Of a stretch of DNA of 64,000 nt, positions 55,701 through 63,764 are shown in pieces. The notes under the pieces are model-generated. The model saw only the letters and a program-made list of their open reading frames with translations, searched no databases and was not told the origin of the DNA. Each line of letters opens with the position of its first letter. Positions within the stretch are counted from its first letter, which is position 1. The position numbers and the translations under genes were made by a program. Location: the NCBI GenBank assembly GCA_000785145.2, contig JSZA02000009.1, positions 1 through 64,000 of the forward strand. The letters run 5' to 3'. Origin of the DNA: Candidatus Thiomargarita nelsonii. GTDB taxonomy: Bacteria; Pseudomonadota; Gammaproteobacteria; Beggiatoales; Beggiatoaceae.

Positions 55701-55894
55701 GTGAGCAGATAGAAAAGAGCGACCGTCGGAAAAAAATCGGTGATGGCATACCTTCAAAGGTTGTACCAATCACAATTGGTCATAAAATAGTGCTGCTGAC
55801 AGGTATCGGTGGCGGTATCTATAGTGATAATGTGTCCATTTGGGGAAATGCTGGCAGCGGTTCTGAAAGAATTTTATATTGGATTAAAGAGTAA
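52751..55894 (+). CDS. pilY1: PilY1-like pilus tip protein, paralogue B
   Basis: A 1047-residue protein, the plain form: signal peptide (ends VPGFA), an uninterrupted VWA domain with MIDAS DRSSS, and the PilY1 propeller with DSDGDGNAEMD and MRRGGRNIYALDVTP. The ATG at MRNSRRQ was chosen because CGGAG lies just upstream. Where A and C carry large inserts, B reads straight from VPEQPGTWADGTT to VRDYLYDM. It is therefore the best guess for the ancestral frame. Confidence 0.88.
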   Translation: MRNSRRQTIASLLFAALSVPGFADDTELYRGQITTATDMPNILFVLDRSSSMGNTVSGPEAPVLGGTRRFDHLRDALLLLLPELNNVNVGFMTFSAWFDDAFGPEEPIQYNIPLRFPITHIDTLLDDVPEQPGTWADGTTVRDYLYDMIANLNHFQATPMVPAILEAGMYYSGGNLLYGDNRKNNAANRVAHPGAYTGGTVLRDAGCTDDDLGAIACQTERITGTPVYNQPTIDPCMPNYIVFLTDGEATFTDLYTQNAIKTYAGITNCEGTEAEECGVDMVRALYEKDLAPELPGFQNVITHTIAFALESQTGRDYMQQWANAGGGNFYRADSALELVTVFQQIIGSITTESTSFAAPSLSMNAFNRLDYENKVYFALFKPEPTASWDGNVKKYNICEDDDACGVVGKILDANANPAMNSENKIKNGCGTEACEEPYVALDFWNPTPAERDGSHVHKGGTGGVLLQSVQASPINRKIYTDINGTLMELITANSATLRAELGVSTDAEAETLINWIRGYQDGDPNAGVREWLLDDSLHGSPAALTIGEDASNNPITKIFMTTNEGAIRMLNGETGAEEWMFIPKEMLSIQQTLMENPTTTNRTYGIDGNISFIVHDDNKDEAINPTDGDTVKLFVGMRRGGRNIYALDVTPDTSPRLLWTIKGGTGEFEKLGQTWSMPKPTKVRFGGVSKTVLLFGGGYEPDTQDSPDTYSSVNAYSNAIYMVDPDDGTRLWWASKTGSGADLELTAMDYSIPSDLTLMDSTGDGLTDRLYVGDTGGQVWRIDLDTGIGGRLASLGGTEVSDKRRFFYPPQVVKLRDSTYTPESYSDYDLVLIGSGHRPNPLGTAIQDRLYALRDRAIKGLIDSDGDGNAEMDSPVALPNYQFFTLSHDYLYDATANLIQDGDTAQKTAALESLQGTYGWYIELDRLGEKNLSAPLVVLGVAYFTTFVPVANTECVASQGSGWIYALDILTGAAVNPNYDETNGEQIEKSDRRKKIGDGIPSKVVPITIGHKIVLLTGIGGGIYSDNVSIWGNAGSGSERILYWIKE

Positions 55895-55900
55895 GAAATA

Positions 55901-55947
55901 GGAGTCCAAGATTTATCTTGGAAGTCCAAGATAAATCTTGGACTCCT
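55901..55947. repeat. double GTCC-family hairpin between pilY1-B and pilY1-C
   Basis: Two hairpins joined head to tail, with loops TTTA and TAAA, 25 bases before the start of paralogue C. Confidence 0.75.
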
Positions 55948-55971
55948 ACAAAATAATAAGGAGTTGACAAA

Positions 55972-58900
55972 ATGAAACATTTAGGTAGTTTATTGACAAG
56001 CATAGTGCTTGTTTTTTTAGCACTAGGGCTATCCCCGCCGGGATATGCTGATGACACTGAACTTTATTTGAAACAGGTCACTGAGATTACTGATGACACT
56101 CTGCCCAATATACTGTTTGTATTAGATCGTTCTGGCAGTATGGACAGTGACGATGGCGGCGATCTTAGCCGCTTAGAGCGTATGCAGGATGCACTGAGCC
56201 AACTTTTGGATGAAATACATAATGTCAATGTAGGCTTTATGACTTTTACGGGGCAACCGCCCGAAACCTGGAGGCCTGATGACGCAGTGATCCCTGTACG
56301 CTTTCCCATCACCTATATTGACGAACCGCTTGTCAATGTACCCGGTGAGCAGGGGGCATCCTCTTCGGGGCAAACTCAAAATCCTATTTTATCGTCAGCC
56401 GATGACGCAGAGCAGGGTGTGACTAGCGGTGCGATGATTCTTGGAGAGCCGGTATTAGAAGCGACCTACCGTGCTGGGGGAACAGAGACGGTTGAGTCGC
56501 AGATTACAGAGAATGCGGGTGATGCGCGTGAATTTTTGACTAACGAAGGCAGTGAACCTCAAGGCAAGGTTTATGCGACCAGTAGTAACTGGATAGCACT
56601 GGGAGGTTCAAGCCGGGGGGAGGTTATTGTCGGGCTGCGCTTTCCGGCAGTGGCAGTGCCACCGGGTGCCACCATTCAAAATGCAGAAATTGTCTTCAGA
56701 AGCCGAGATAATCAATCAAATTCCTTAGACATAATGATTCATGGCGTGAAGGCTGATAATCCTGATAATTTCCAAGAAATAAACTATGATGTCAGTAGTA
56801 ATTACCCCACGACGGATGCTTCTGTTAGCTGGGCTAATGTGGAGTCATGGACAAGTGGGCAAAACTATGCAACGCCCAATATGAAGGTTCTGGTGCAAGA
56901 AATTGTCAACCGAGCAGGGTGGACAAGTGGTAATGCGATGGCGTTTAGGTTGACTAGAACACCGCCCAGCTACCTGCCCAATAATCGGAGGCGGTTTAAA
57001 ACAGCCGGGGAGGGGGAAGGCCCTTTATTACGTATTACTTACCAGCTCAGTAGCGAGGATCAATTGCTCGGTTTGCGCTTTCAAAATGTTCAGATTCCGC
57101 AAGGTGCTACCATCACCCAGGCTAGAATTGATTTTAGCAGTGCCTCTGATGAGAGTGGGCAAGCCAGTTTCAGAATTCGCGCTGAAGACCATGATAATTC
57201 GCCGGCCTTTACGACGGCAGCAAACGACATTTCCAACCGAAGCTTGACTTCAGCTTTTGTTCATTGGAATAATGCCGAGATAGGTGCGTGGACCTCCAAT
57301 GAGGTTTATTCAACGCCTGATTTGACATCTATTGTGCAGGAAATTGTCAACAAAACGGGTTGGTGTGGCTCAAATGCCCTGTCATTTATTCTTTATAAAA
57401 TTAGTGCCCATTCTGTGCGTCAGATCAAATCTTATGATGATTCACCCAATCAAGCACCGGTGTTGCATGTTGAGTATGAGCCGGCAAGCGTGCCAGCAGG
57501 TGCTTGTAACCAGCCCATTTATTCAACACAAATCAGTGACAACAAGAATGACGTGGAAGAATTCGTTGACTATCCGAGTGGGACAGATGGTGCGATAAGT
57601 CTGACCAGTGACACTTTGGAAATGACCACGAATAGTGCAGCACTCCGTCTCGTTGGATTCCGTTTCCCTGAAATACCTATCGAACAGGGCACAAGCATCG
57701 TAAAAGCTGAATTGGTTTTGACGGCCAGAAATTCAGATTCGAGCTTGATAGATAGCAGGGGCGAGCCATTGGCGTTAGAAATTAGCGGTGAATTAACGCC
57801 AAGTGCAGAGCCATTTGCGACTGATTTGCATCATTTATCTAACCGCTCCAAAACATCGGCGGTGGCATGGACACCCGCCACGACTGATGCACCGTTAACC
57901 GCTTGGATTACCGGACAACAATATACCACGCCTGATTTGACTTCAATTGTCCAGCAAATCGTTAATCAGAGCGATTGGCAGGCATTTAATAATATGGCGT
58001 TTTTTGTCAGCGGGACGGGTTTGCGCCGAACAGCTTCGTATGACCATGATCCCTCACAGGCTGCTATTTTGCGTATTCAAGTGGCAGATAATCTAGCGGA
58101 GTTGAAAGTGCGCGACCGCCTCAAAACCTTGGTTAATGAGATCACAACCAATGCCTATACGCCACTGGTCGATGCGATTTATGAAGCGGGACAATATTAT
58201 ATGGGTGGACCCGTCACCCATGGTGCGGATCGTAAGCAGCGTCAAAACGATAACAATAATAACGATATCAGTGAAATGATAAATAACCGCATCAGCCACA
58301 TAGGCAGTTGGGAGTGGGATCAAGTGCCTGATGGCACGATTGAGCCCCCAAACTGTGGCAATGCCAGTACGACTGCTTGTGCGACGGAAAAAATTGTAGG
58401 CAACACTAAGTATATTAAACCCCAAAATTCGCTGTGTCAGCCCAATTTCATTGTCTTCCTAACTGACGGGGTAGCAACCACCAACGGTTCACAGGATTTG
58501 GTAAAAGCATTGCAGGATATTGAACTTGATGGGGGGAATTGTCAGTCAGGCTACTCAAGTGAAGAGAACTGTGGTGTCGATATGGTCAGGTATTTATATA
58601 ATATCGACTTGGACTCTGATATGGTGGGTTTACAGAATGTCATCACCCATACTATTGGTTTCAATCTGGACGATCCAGATGGGGCGGACTATATGAGAGA
58701 CTGGGCTGAAGCGGGTGGCGGCGGTTTTTATGAGGCCAATTCTGCGGATGAACTGCTTGATGTATTCCAACAAATTATGGCCACCATCATAACGAGCAGC
58801 ACTTCATTTGCGGCACCGTCCTTGTCAATCAATGCTTTTAGCCGCTTAGATCATGATAATCAGGTCTATTTCGCGCTGTTCAAACCAGAACAGTTAGCCT

Positions 58901-60918
58901 CTTGGGCAGGCAATGTCAAGAAATATAACATCTGCGATAGTGATGAAAGCTGCGGAGGGGTAGGTTTAATCCTAGATGGCAATTCTAATCCGGCGATGAA
59001 CTCGGATAATAAAATAAGAAATGGCTGTGGAGATGAAATCTGTGATGATTCTTATGTGGCACTCGATTTTTGGAATCCTATTCCCAGCGAACCAGATGGT
59101 GCTAATATTTATAAAGGCGGAACGGGTGACGTTTTACTGCAACGAGTGCAAGTGCAAACGGATCCAAACGATAGGAAGATTTATACCTATATTGATGGTA
59201 CACGGACGGAGATCGTCATAGCGAATAGATCGACGCTGAGAGCCGAGTTCGATGTCAGTACTGACGCGGAAGCCGAAACGCTGATTAATTGGATACGGGG
59301 TTATCAAGAGGGTGATCCTAATCTGGGTGTACGTGACTGGCTATTAACTGATTCTTTGCACGCCAGTCCAGGCGCGATCACTTTAGGTGAAGATGAGAGC
59401 GACAATGCAATCACCAAGATATTTGTGACCACCAATGAAGGTGGCATTCGTATGTTAAATGGTGAGACGGGTGCTGAGGAATGGTTGTTTATTCCAAGAG
59501 AAATGCTCTCAATTCAGCAGGAATTGATGGAAAATCCAACGACTATTAATCGCACCTATGGTATTGATGGCAACATAAGTTTTATTGTCCATGATGATAA
59601 CGATGACGAAGTTATCAATCCAACTGATGGGGATACGGTGAAATTATTCGTGGGTATGCGACGGGGTGGCAGAAATATTTACGCGCTGGATGTCACACCA
59701 GAACCAAGCCCTCAACCCACCCTATTGTGGACTATCAAAGGCGGTACAGGTGACTTTGAGAAATTGGGACAAACTTGGTCAATGCCTAAACCGACGAAGG
59801 TACGCTTTGGGGGAGTGAGTCAGACGGTTTTGTTATTCGGTGGAGGTTATGAGCCTGATACTCAAGACTCACCTGAAACTTATTCATCGGTTAATGCCTA
59901 TTCAAATGCCATTTATATGGTTGATCCGGAGGACGGCACACGCTTATGGTGGGCCAGCAAAACGGGCACGGGTGCGGATTTAGAACTCTCGGCTATGGAT
60001 TATAGTATGCCTTCCGATTTGACTTTGATGGACGGCAATGGAGATGGGAGCACAGATCGCCTTTATGTGGCTGATACCGGCGGTCAAGTCTGGCGCATTG
60101 ATTTAGACCCGGAGGGGGGACGTGGTATTGGAGGACGTTTGGCATCACTCGGCGGTACGGACGTGAGCGAGAAACGACGTTTTTTCTATCCACCCGTGGT
60201 ACTGAAATTGACAGATAGCAGCTATACGCCTGACACTTATTCAGACTACGATTTGGTATTGATTGGCAGTGGTCATCGACCGAATCCATTGGGAACGGAT
60301 ATTCAGGAGCGCCTTTATGCGCTTCGTGATCGAGCCATTAATGGCTTAATTGATTTGGATGCCGATGGTGAAGCGGAAATGGATGAGCCTACTGATCCGC
60401 CAAACTACAAGTTTTTTACATTGACTCATGATTATCTCCATGATGCAACCGCTAATCTTATACAAGATGGAGAGATGGCTGAACAAACGGTGGCACTGGA
60501 GTCGCTCAAGGAAACATACGGTTGGTATATTGATCTGGAAAATTTGGGAGAGAAAAATTTATCAGCTCCCCTGGTGGTGCAAGGTGTGGCCTACTTTACT
60601 ACCTTTGTACCTCCGACTATTGATGCCAGCACTGATTGCGTGACAGCGGAAGGTAGTGGTTGGATATATGCCTTAGATATTTTAACGGGGGCTGCTATCA
60701 ACTCAGATTATGATGAAACCAATGGCGATCAGATAGAAAAGAGCGACCGTAATAAGAAAATTGGAGAAGGCATACCTTCAAAGGTTGTACCACTTCCAAT
60801 TGGTGATAAAATAGTGCTGCTGACAGGTAGCGGTGGTGGTATATACAGTGAAACTGTGCCTTTTGGTGGAAATACTGACAGCGGATTTGAAAGAGTTTTA
60901 TATTGGATTCAAGAGTAG
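55972..60918 (+). CDS. pilY1: PilY1-like pilus tip adhesin, paralogue C
   Basis: A 1648-residue protein. Signal peptide (ends GYA), VWA start with MIDAS DRSGS, then an insert of about 580 residues (about 130-710) made of three related beta-rich units that share VGLRFPAVAVPPGATI-like, LLGLRFQNVQIPQGATI and LVGFRFPEIPIEQGTSI openings and end in SIVQEIVN...W motifs. VWA then resumes (LKVRDRLKTLVNEITTNAYTPL). The last 700 residues are almost the same as in paralogue A, with LDADGEAEMDEP as Ca-binding-like loop. AAGGAG precedes the ATG. Confidence 0.88.
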   Translation: MKHLGSLLTSIVLVFLALGLSPPGYADDTELYLKQVTEITDDTLPNILFVLDRSGSMDSDDGGDLSRLERMQDALSQLLDEIHNVNVGFMTFTGQPPETWRPDDAVIPVRFPITYIDEPLVNVPGEQGASSSGQTQNPILSSADDAEQGVTSGAMILGEPVLEATYRAGGTETVESQITENAGDAREFLTNEGSEPQGKVYATSSNWIALGGSSRGEVIVGLRFPAVAVPPGATIQNAEIVFRSRDNQSNSLDIMIHGVKADNPDNFQEINYDVSSNYPTTDASVSWANVESWTSGQNYATPNMKVLVQEIVNRAGWTSGNAMAFRLTRTPPSYLPNNRRRFKTAGEGEGPLLRITYQLSSEDQLLGLRFQNVQIPQGATITQARIDFSSASDESGQASFRIRAEDHDNSPAFTTAANDISNRSLTSAFVHWNNAEIGAWTSNEVYSTPDLTSIVQEIVNKTGWCGSNALSFILYKISAHSVRQIKSYDDSPNQAPVLHVEYEPASVPAGACNQPIYSTQISDNKNDVEEFVDYPSGTDGAISLTSDTLEMTTNSAALRLVGFRFPEIPIEQGTSIVKAELVLTARNSDSSLIDSRGEPLALEISGELTPSAEPFATDLHHLSNRSKTSAVAWTPATTDAPLTAWITGQQYTTPDLTSIVQQIVNQSDWQAFNNMAFFVSGTGLRRTASYDHDPSQAAILRIQVADNLAELKVRDRLKTLVNEITTNAYTPLVDAIYEAGQYYMGGPVTHGADRKQRQNDNNNNDISEMINNRISHIGSWEWDQVPDGTIEPPNCGNASTTACATEKIVGNTKYIKPQNSLCQPNFIVFLTDGVATTNGSQDLVKALQDIELDGGNCQSGYSSEENCGVDMVRYLYNIDLDSDMVGLQNVITHTIGFNLDDPDGADYMRDWAEAGGGGFYEANSADELLDVFQQIMATIITSSTSFAAPSLSINAFSRLDHDNQVYFALFKPEQLASWAGNVKKYNICDSDESCGGVGLILDGNSNPAMNSDNKIRNGCGDEICDDSYVALDFWNPIPSEPDGANIYKGGTGDVLLQRVQVQTDPNDRKIYTYIDGTRTEIVIANRSTLRAEFDVSTDAEAETLINWIRGYQEGDPNLGVRDWLLTDSLHASPGAITLGEDESDNAITKIFVTTNEGGIRMLNGETGAEEWLFIPREMLSIQQELMENPTTINRTYGIDGNISFIVHDDNDDEVINPTDGDTVKLFVGMRRGGRNIYALDVTPEPSPQPTLLWTIKGGTGDFEKLGQTWSMPKPTKVRFGGVSQTVLLFGGGYEPDTQDSPETYSSVNAYSNAIYMVDPEDGTRLWWASKTGTGADLELSAMDYSMPSDLTLMDGNGDGSTDRLYVADTGGQVWRIDLDPEGGRGIGGRLASLGGTDVSEKRRFFYPPVVLKLTDSSYTPDTYSDYDLVLIGSGHRPNPLGTDIQERLYALRDRAINGLIDLDADGEAEMDEPTDPPNYKFFTLTHDYLHDATANLIQDGEMAEQTVALESLKETYGWYIDLENLGEKNLSAPLVVQGVAYFTTFVPPTIDASTDCVTAEGSGWIYALDILTGAAINSDYDETNGDQIEKSDRNKKIGEGIPSKVVPLPIGDKIVLLTGSGGGIYSETVPFGGNTDSGFERVLYWIQE

Positions 60919-60926
60919 GTTTACTG

Positions 60927-60946
60927 GTGCAAGGTACGCCTTGCAC
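60927..60946. repeat. 20-base hairpin before pilE
   Basis: GTGCAAGG-TACG-CCTTGCAC. It occupies the same place (between stop and ribosome site) as the GTCC-family hairpins elsewhere in the operon, with a different stem. Confidence 0.65.
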
Positions 60947-60963
60947 TGTTCTAGGAGAAATAG

Positions 60964-61416
60964 ATGATTTTAAAAAATGTTCGAGGTTTTTCACTCATTG
61001 AAGTTCTGATTACCGTTGCTATTATAAGCGTTCTAGCGGCAATTGCCATACCTTCTTACCAGTACTCGATAATGAAATCGCGCCGTGCTGATGCAAAAGT
61101 GGCTTTGAGTGAACTGGCGCAGGCACAGGAAACTTTTTATACCGATAGGCGTACTTACGCCTTAAATTTAGGTAGCACAACCAGTGCTGATACGATACGG
61201 TGTCAATCATTTTGCAAAATAGAGGGGGCTCAAGCCGTTTCGCCGGATGGTTATTATGTTCTGACGATTGCACCTCGTAGCGGGGGGACTATTGCGACTG
61301 GTTTTGTTCTCACCGCCACCGCAAGGGGCATCCAACAAGCGAAAGATACTGACTGTCAGTTTTTTACTTTGGATTCAATCAACAATAAAGGGGCAATGAA
61401 TGATAATTGTTGGTAA
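60964..61416 (+). CDS. pilE: type IV minor pilin PilE
   Basis: A 150-residue pilin. MILKNVRG is followed by FSLIEVLITVAIISVLAAIAIPSYQ, with Glu at +5. The rest shows the PilE pattern (KSRRADAKVALSELAQAQETFYTDRRTYA...GYYVLTIAPRSG) and Cys residues at the end (DTDCQFF...NDNCW) that may form the D-loop. AGGAG precedes the ATG. Last gene of the operon. Confidence 0.88.
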   Translation: MILKNVRGFSLIEVLITVAIISVLAAIAIPSYQYSIMKSRRADAKVALSELAQAQETFYTDRRTYALNLGSTTSADTIRCQSFCKIEGAQAVSPDGYYVLTIAPRSGGTIATGFVLTATARGIQQAKDTDCQFFTLDSINNKGAMNDNCW

Positions 61417-61449
61417 GTAGCTCAAAGTCTTTTAACATTTTCAATTTTT

Positions 61450-61741
61450 AAAGAAATCCTATTTTTTGAAAAAATAGGATTTATAGTCTAGTACGCTGTC
61501 AAAGTTATCTGTTGGAGTACAAAGCTTTAGCTTTGTACTGTCTGACAAAGCTAAAGCTTTGTACTCCAACACCTTTCAAAGAAATCCTATTTTTTGAAAA
61601 AATAGGATTTATAGTCTAGTACGCTGTCAAAGTTATCTGTTGGAGTACAAAGCTTTAGCTTTGTACTGTCTGACAAAGCTAAAGCTTTGTACTCCAACAC
61701 CTTTCAAAGAAATCCTATTTTTTGAAAAAATAGGATTTATA
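61450..61741. repeat. 128-bp tandem array (2.3 copies)
   Basis: Each unit has a strong hairpin (AAATCCTATTTTTT/AAAAAATAGGATTT) followed by CTAGTACGCTGT and paired GTACAAAGC-TTTA-GCTTTGTAC blocks as in the element at 5132. The array starts 34 bases after pilE. The hairpins with T runs could end the pil transcript, so this may double as a terminator. Confidence 0.8.
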
Positions 61742-61804
61742 GAAATGTTAAAATATTTTTGTTGAGCTGAGCTACTTACAATTAAAAAGGGACAAGTCTA
61801 TTAT

Positions 61805-62599
61805 TTATTGATTCAAAGTACGCCCCCCATCAACACTAATCACTTGCCCCGTAATATACCCCCCATCACGCACTAAAAACAAAACCGCTTGTGCAATATC
61901 TTGAGGCTCGCCATGACGCTTGAGCGTAATATTGGAAATGATGCGCTGTTTACTGACATCATCCATCTCATTGTCTGGCCATAAAATGGCACCAGGCGCG
62001 ATAGCATTCACACGCACATCTGGCCCCAATTCTCGCGCCAAAGCTTTAGTTAACATGACTAAGCCCGCTTTCGTCGTGCTATAAACCGGATAGTTTTTCA
62101 AAGGGCGCTCCGCATGAATATCTACTAAATTAATAATGCAACCATGGCACTTGCTTAAATGCGGTGCGGCGGCTTGGGATAAAAAAAAGGGCGCTTTAAG
62201 ATTACTCTCAAATAATTCGTCCCATTCTTTTTCTCCTACTTTTCCTATCCGTGTCGGATAAAAACTGGAAGCGTTATTGATTAAAACATCTAAGCGTCCA
62301 TAATGATCTATAATTTGCCGTACCATACTCATCAATTTGCCCGTATGCCCTAAATCGGCTTGCAACAACAGCACAGACTCTGAGCGTTGATTATTCAATT
62401 CAGCTTGTAAAGCGTGTGCTGCCGTTTCGGAGTGGCGATAGTGCAACACCAGATTCATACCCGCTGCATGTAACTGACGTGCGATGGCAGCCCCCACTCG
62501 CTTGACGCCGCCAGTAATAAGTGCCACCTTATGAGCCAAGCCCTTATCCAGCTTTTTGATTTCTTCTTCCAACGACTGATTACTAGAAATTGTATGCAT
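61805..62599 (-). CDS. pteridine reductase-like SDR
   Basis: A 264-residue short-chain dehydrogenase. The cofactor motif TGGVKRVGAAIA (TGGxxRxG) is that of pteridine reductases/FolM-like enzymes, which reduce dihydropterins with NADPH. The NNAS motif and catalytic YSTTK are present, and SVDGGRTL ends the domain. The first 22 residues before HKVALITGG are an unusual extension; a TTG closer to the core is an alternative start. The ATG overlaps the divergent midA start. Confidence 0.82.
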   Translation of the reverse strand: MHTISSNQSLEEEIKKLDKGLAHKVALITGGVKRVGAAIARQLHAAGMNLVLHYRHSETAAHALQAELNNQRSESVLLLQADLGHTGKLMSMVRQIIDHYGRLDVLINNASSFYPTRIGKVGEKEWDELFESNLKAPFFLSQAAAPHLSKCHGCIINLVDIHAERPLKNYPVYSTTKAGLVMLTKALARELGPDVRVNAIAPGAILWPDNEMDDVSKQRIISNITLKRHGEPQDIAQAVLFLVRDGGYITGQVISVDGGRTLNQ

Positions 62600-63760
62600 A
62601 CATCACCTTTACCTCCCCCTCACCCCGATGCTGCCGCCCACAGTCAACGCTTGACGAGGGCGATTGTACAAACAATTAATGAGGCAGGGGGTGCTATTCC
62701 TTTTGTTAAGTTTATGGAGCAGGCACTATATGCGCCCGGTTTAGGGTATTATAGTGCTGGTATTCGCAAATTTGGCGCTGATGGTGATTTTATCACGGCA
62801 CCCGAAATTTCGCCCTTATTTTCGCAATGCCTTGCTAGGCAATGTCAACAGATATTAACTGATGATAATCGCATTATTTTAGAATTTGGTGCTGGCTCGG
62901 GGATTATGGCAGCCGAGCTATTAAAAGAATTAGAACGCCTAGACTGTTTACCCAGCCAATATTTGATTTTAGAAATCAGTGCCGATTTGCAACAACGACA
63001 ACGGGAAACTTTGCAAGCCCAAGTACCTCAACTATTAGAGCGAGTGCAGTGGCTAGAACATTTGCCCAGTGAACCGCTAGATGGTATCATCTTAGCAAAT
63101 GAAGTACTAGATGCTATGCCGGTGCAGCGTTTTCGCTTAGATGAGCAAGGGGTATCAGAATTCTATGTGGGTTTAGGCGATAGCAAGGAAACACCGTTTG
63201 TATGGCAACTCTTGCCGACTCGTGATGAGGCATTACGGTCAGCTGTGGAAAGCTTGCGCCCGATTTTACCTGTTGGGTATGTATCAGAAATAAACTTCGC
63301 CTTACCGGCTTGGATACAATCCGTGGCAGAGATATTGGCAAGCGGTATGGTGTTATTAATAGACTATGGATTTCCGAGCCGCGAATATTTTCATCCCCAA
63401 CGAGATCAAGGCACATTAATGTGTCATTATCGACACCATGCTCATAGTGAGCCATTGATTTTAGTAGGATTACAAGATATTACAGCCCATGTCAATTTTA
63501 CGGCAGTGGCAGAAGCCGCTCACGCGGCAGGGCTGCATGTGTCAGGCTATACTGATCAGGCGCATTTTTTGTTGGCATCTGGTTTGCCTGAATTGTTGTC
63601 TGCCCTTGAGTCCAGCCAAAATTATTTGCAACAGGCACAACAGGCTAAAACCCTCATTTTACCGAGTGAAATGGGAGAACTTTTCAAAGTAATGGCACTG
63701 ACTCGCAATTTAGAACTATCCTTGCTTGGCTTTGCTAAAGATGAGCGGGCGAGGCTTTAA
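62594..63760 (+). CDS. MidA/NDUFAF7-type SAM-dependent methyltransferase (DUF185)
   Basis: A 388-residue protein. DUF185 markers: AIPFVKFMEQALYAPGLGYYSAG, KFGADGDFITAPEISPLFSQ, ILEFGAGSGIMAAELL, GIILANEVLDAMPV and LIDYGFPSREYFHPQRDQGT. The eukaryotic relative methylates an Arg in complex I; the bacterial substrate is unknown. MHTSPLPPPHPD is the natural start. Its ATG is part of the palindrome ATGCAT shared with the divergent SDR gene. Confidence 0.85.
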   Translation: MHTSPLPPPHPDAAAHSQRLTRAIVQTINEAGGAIPFVKFMEQALYAPGLGYYSAGIRKFGADGDFITAPEISPLFSQCLARQCQQILTDDNRIILEFGAGSGIMAAELLKELERLDCLPSQYLILEISADLQQRQRETLQAQVPQLLERVQWLEHLPSEPLDGIILANEVLDAMPVQRFRLDEQGVSEFYVGLGDSKETPFVWQLLPTRDEALRSAVESLRPILPVGYVSEINFALPAWIQSVAEILASGMVLLIDYGFPSREYFHPQRDQGTLMCHYRHHAHSEPLILVGLQDITAHVNFTAVAEAAHAAGLHVSGYTDQAHFLLASGLPELLSALESSQNYLQQAQQAKTLILPSEMGELFKVMALTRNLELSLLGFAKDERARL

Positions 63761-63764
63761 GATT

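Noticed and set aside
60919..60963. Sigma-54 promoter before pilE (GG-N10-GC at 60926)
   Set aside because: Only the GG and GC dinucleotides fit; the flanking bases do not match TGGCAC/TTGC, and the match comes from a palindrome. pilE is better explained as the last gene of the operon.
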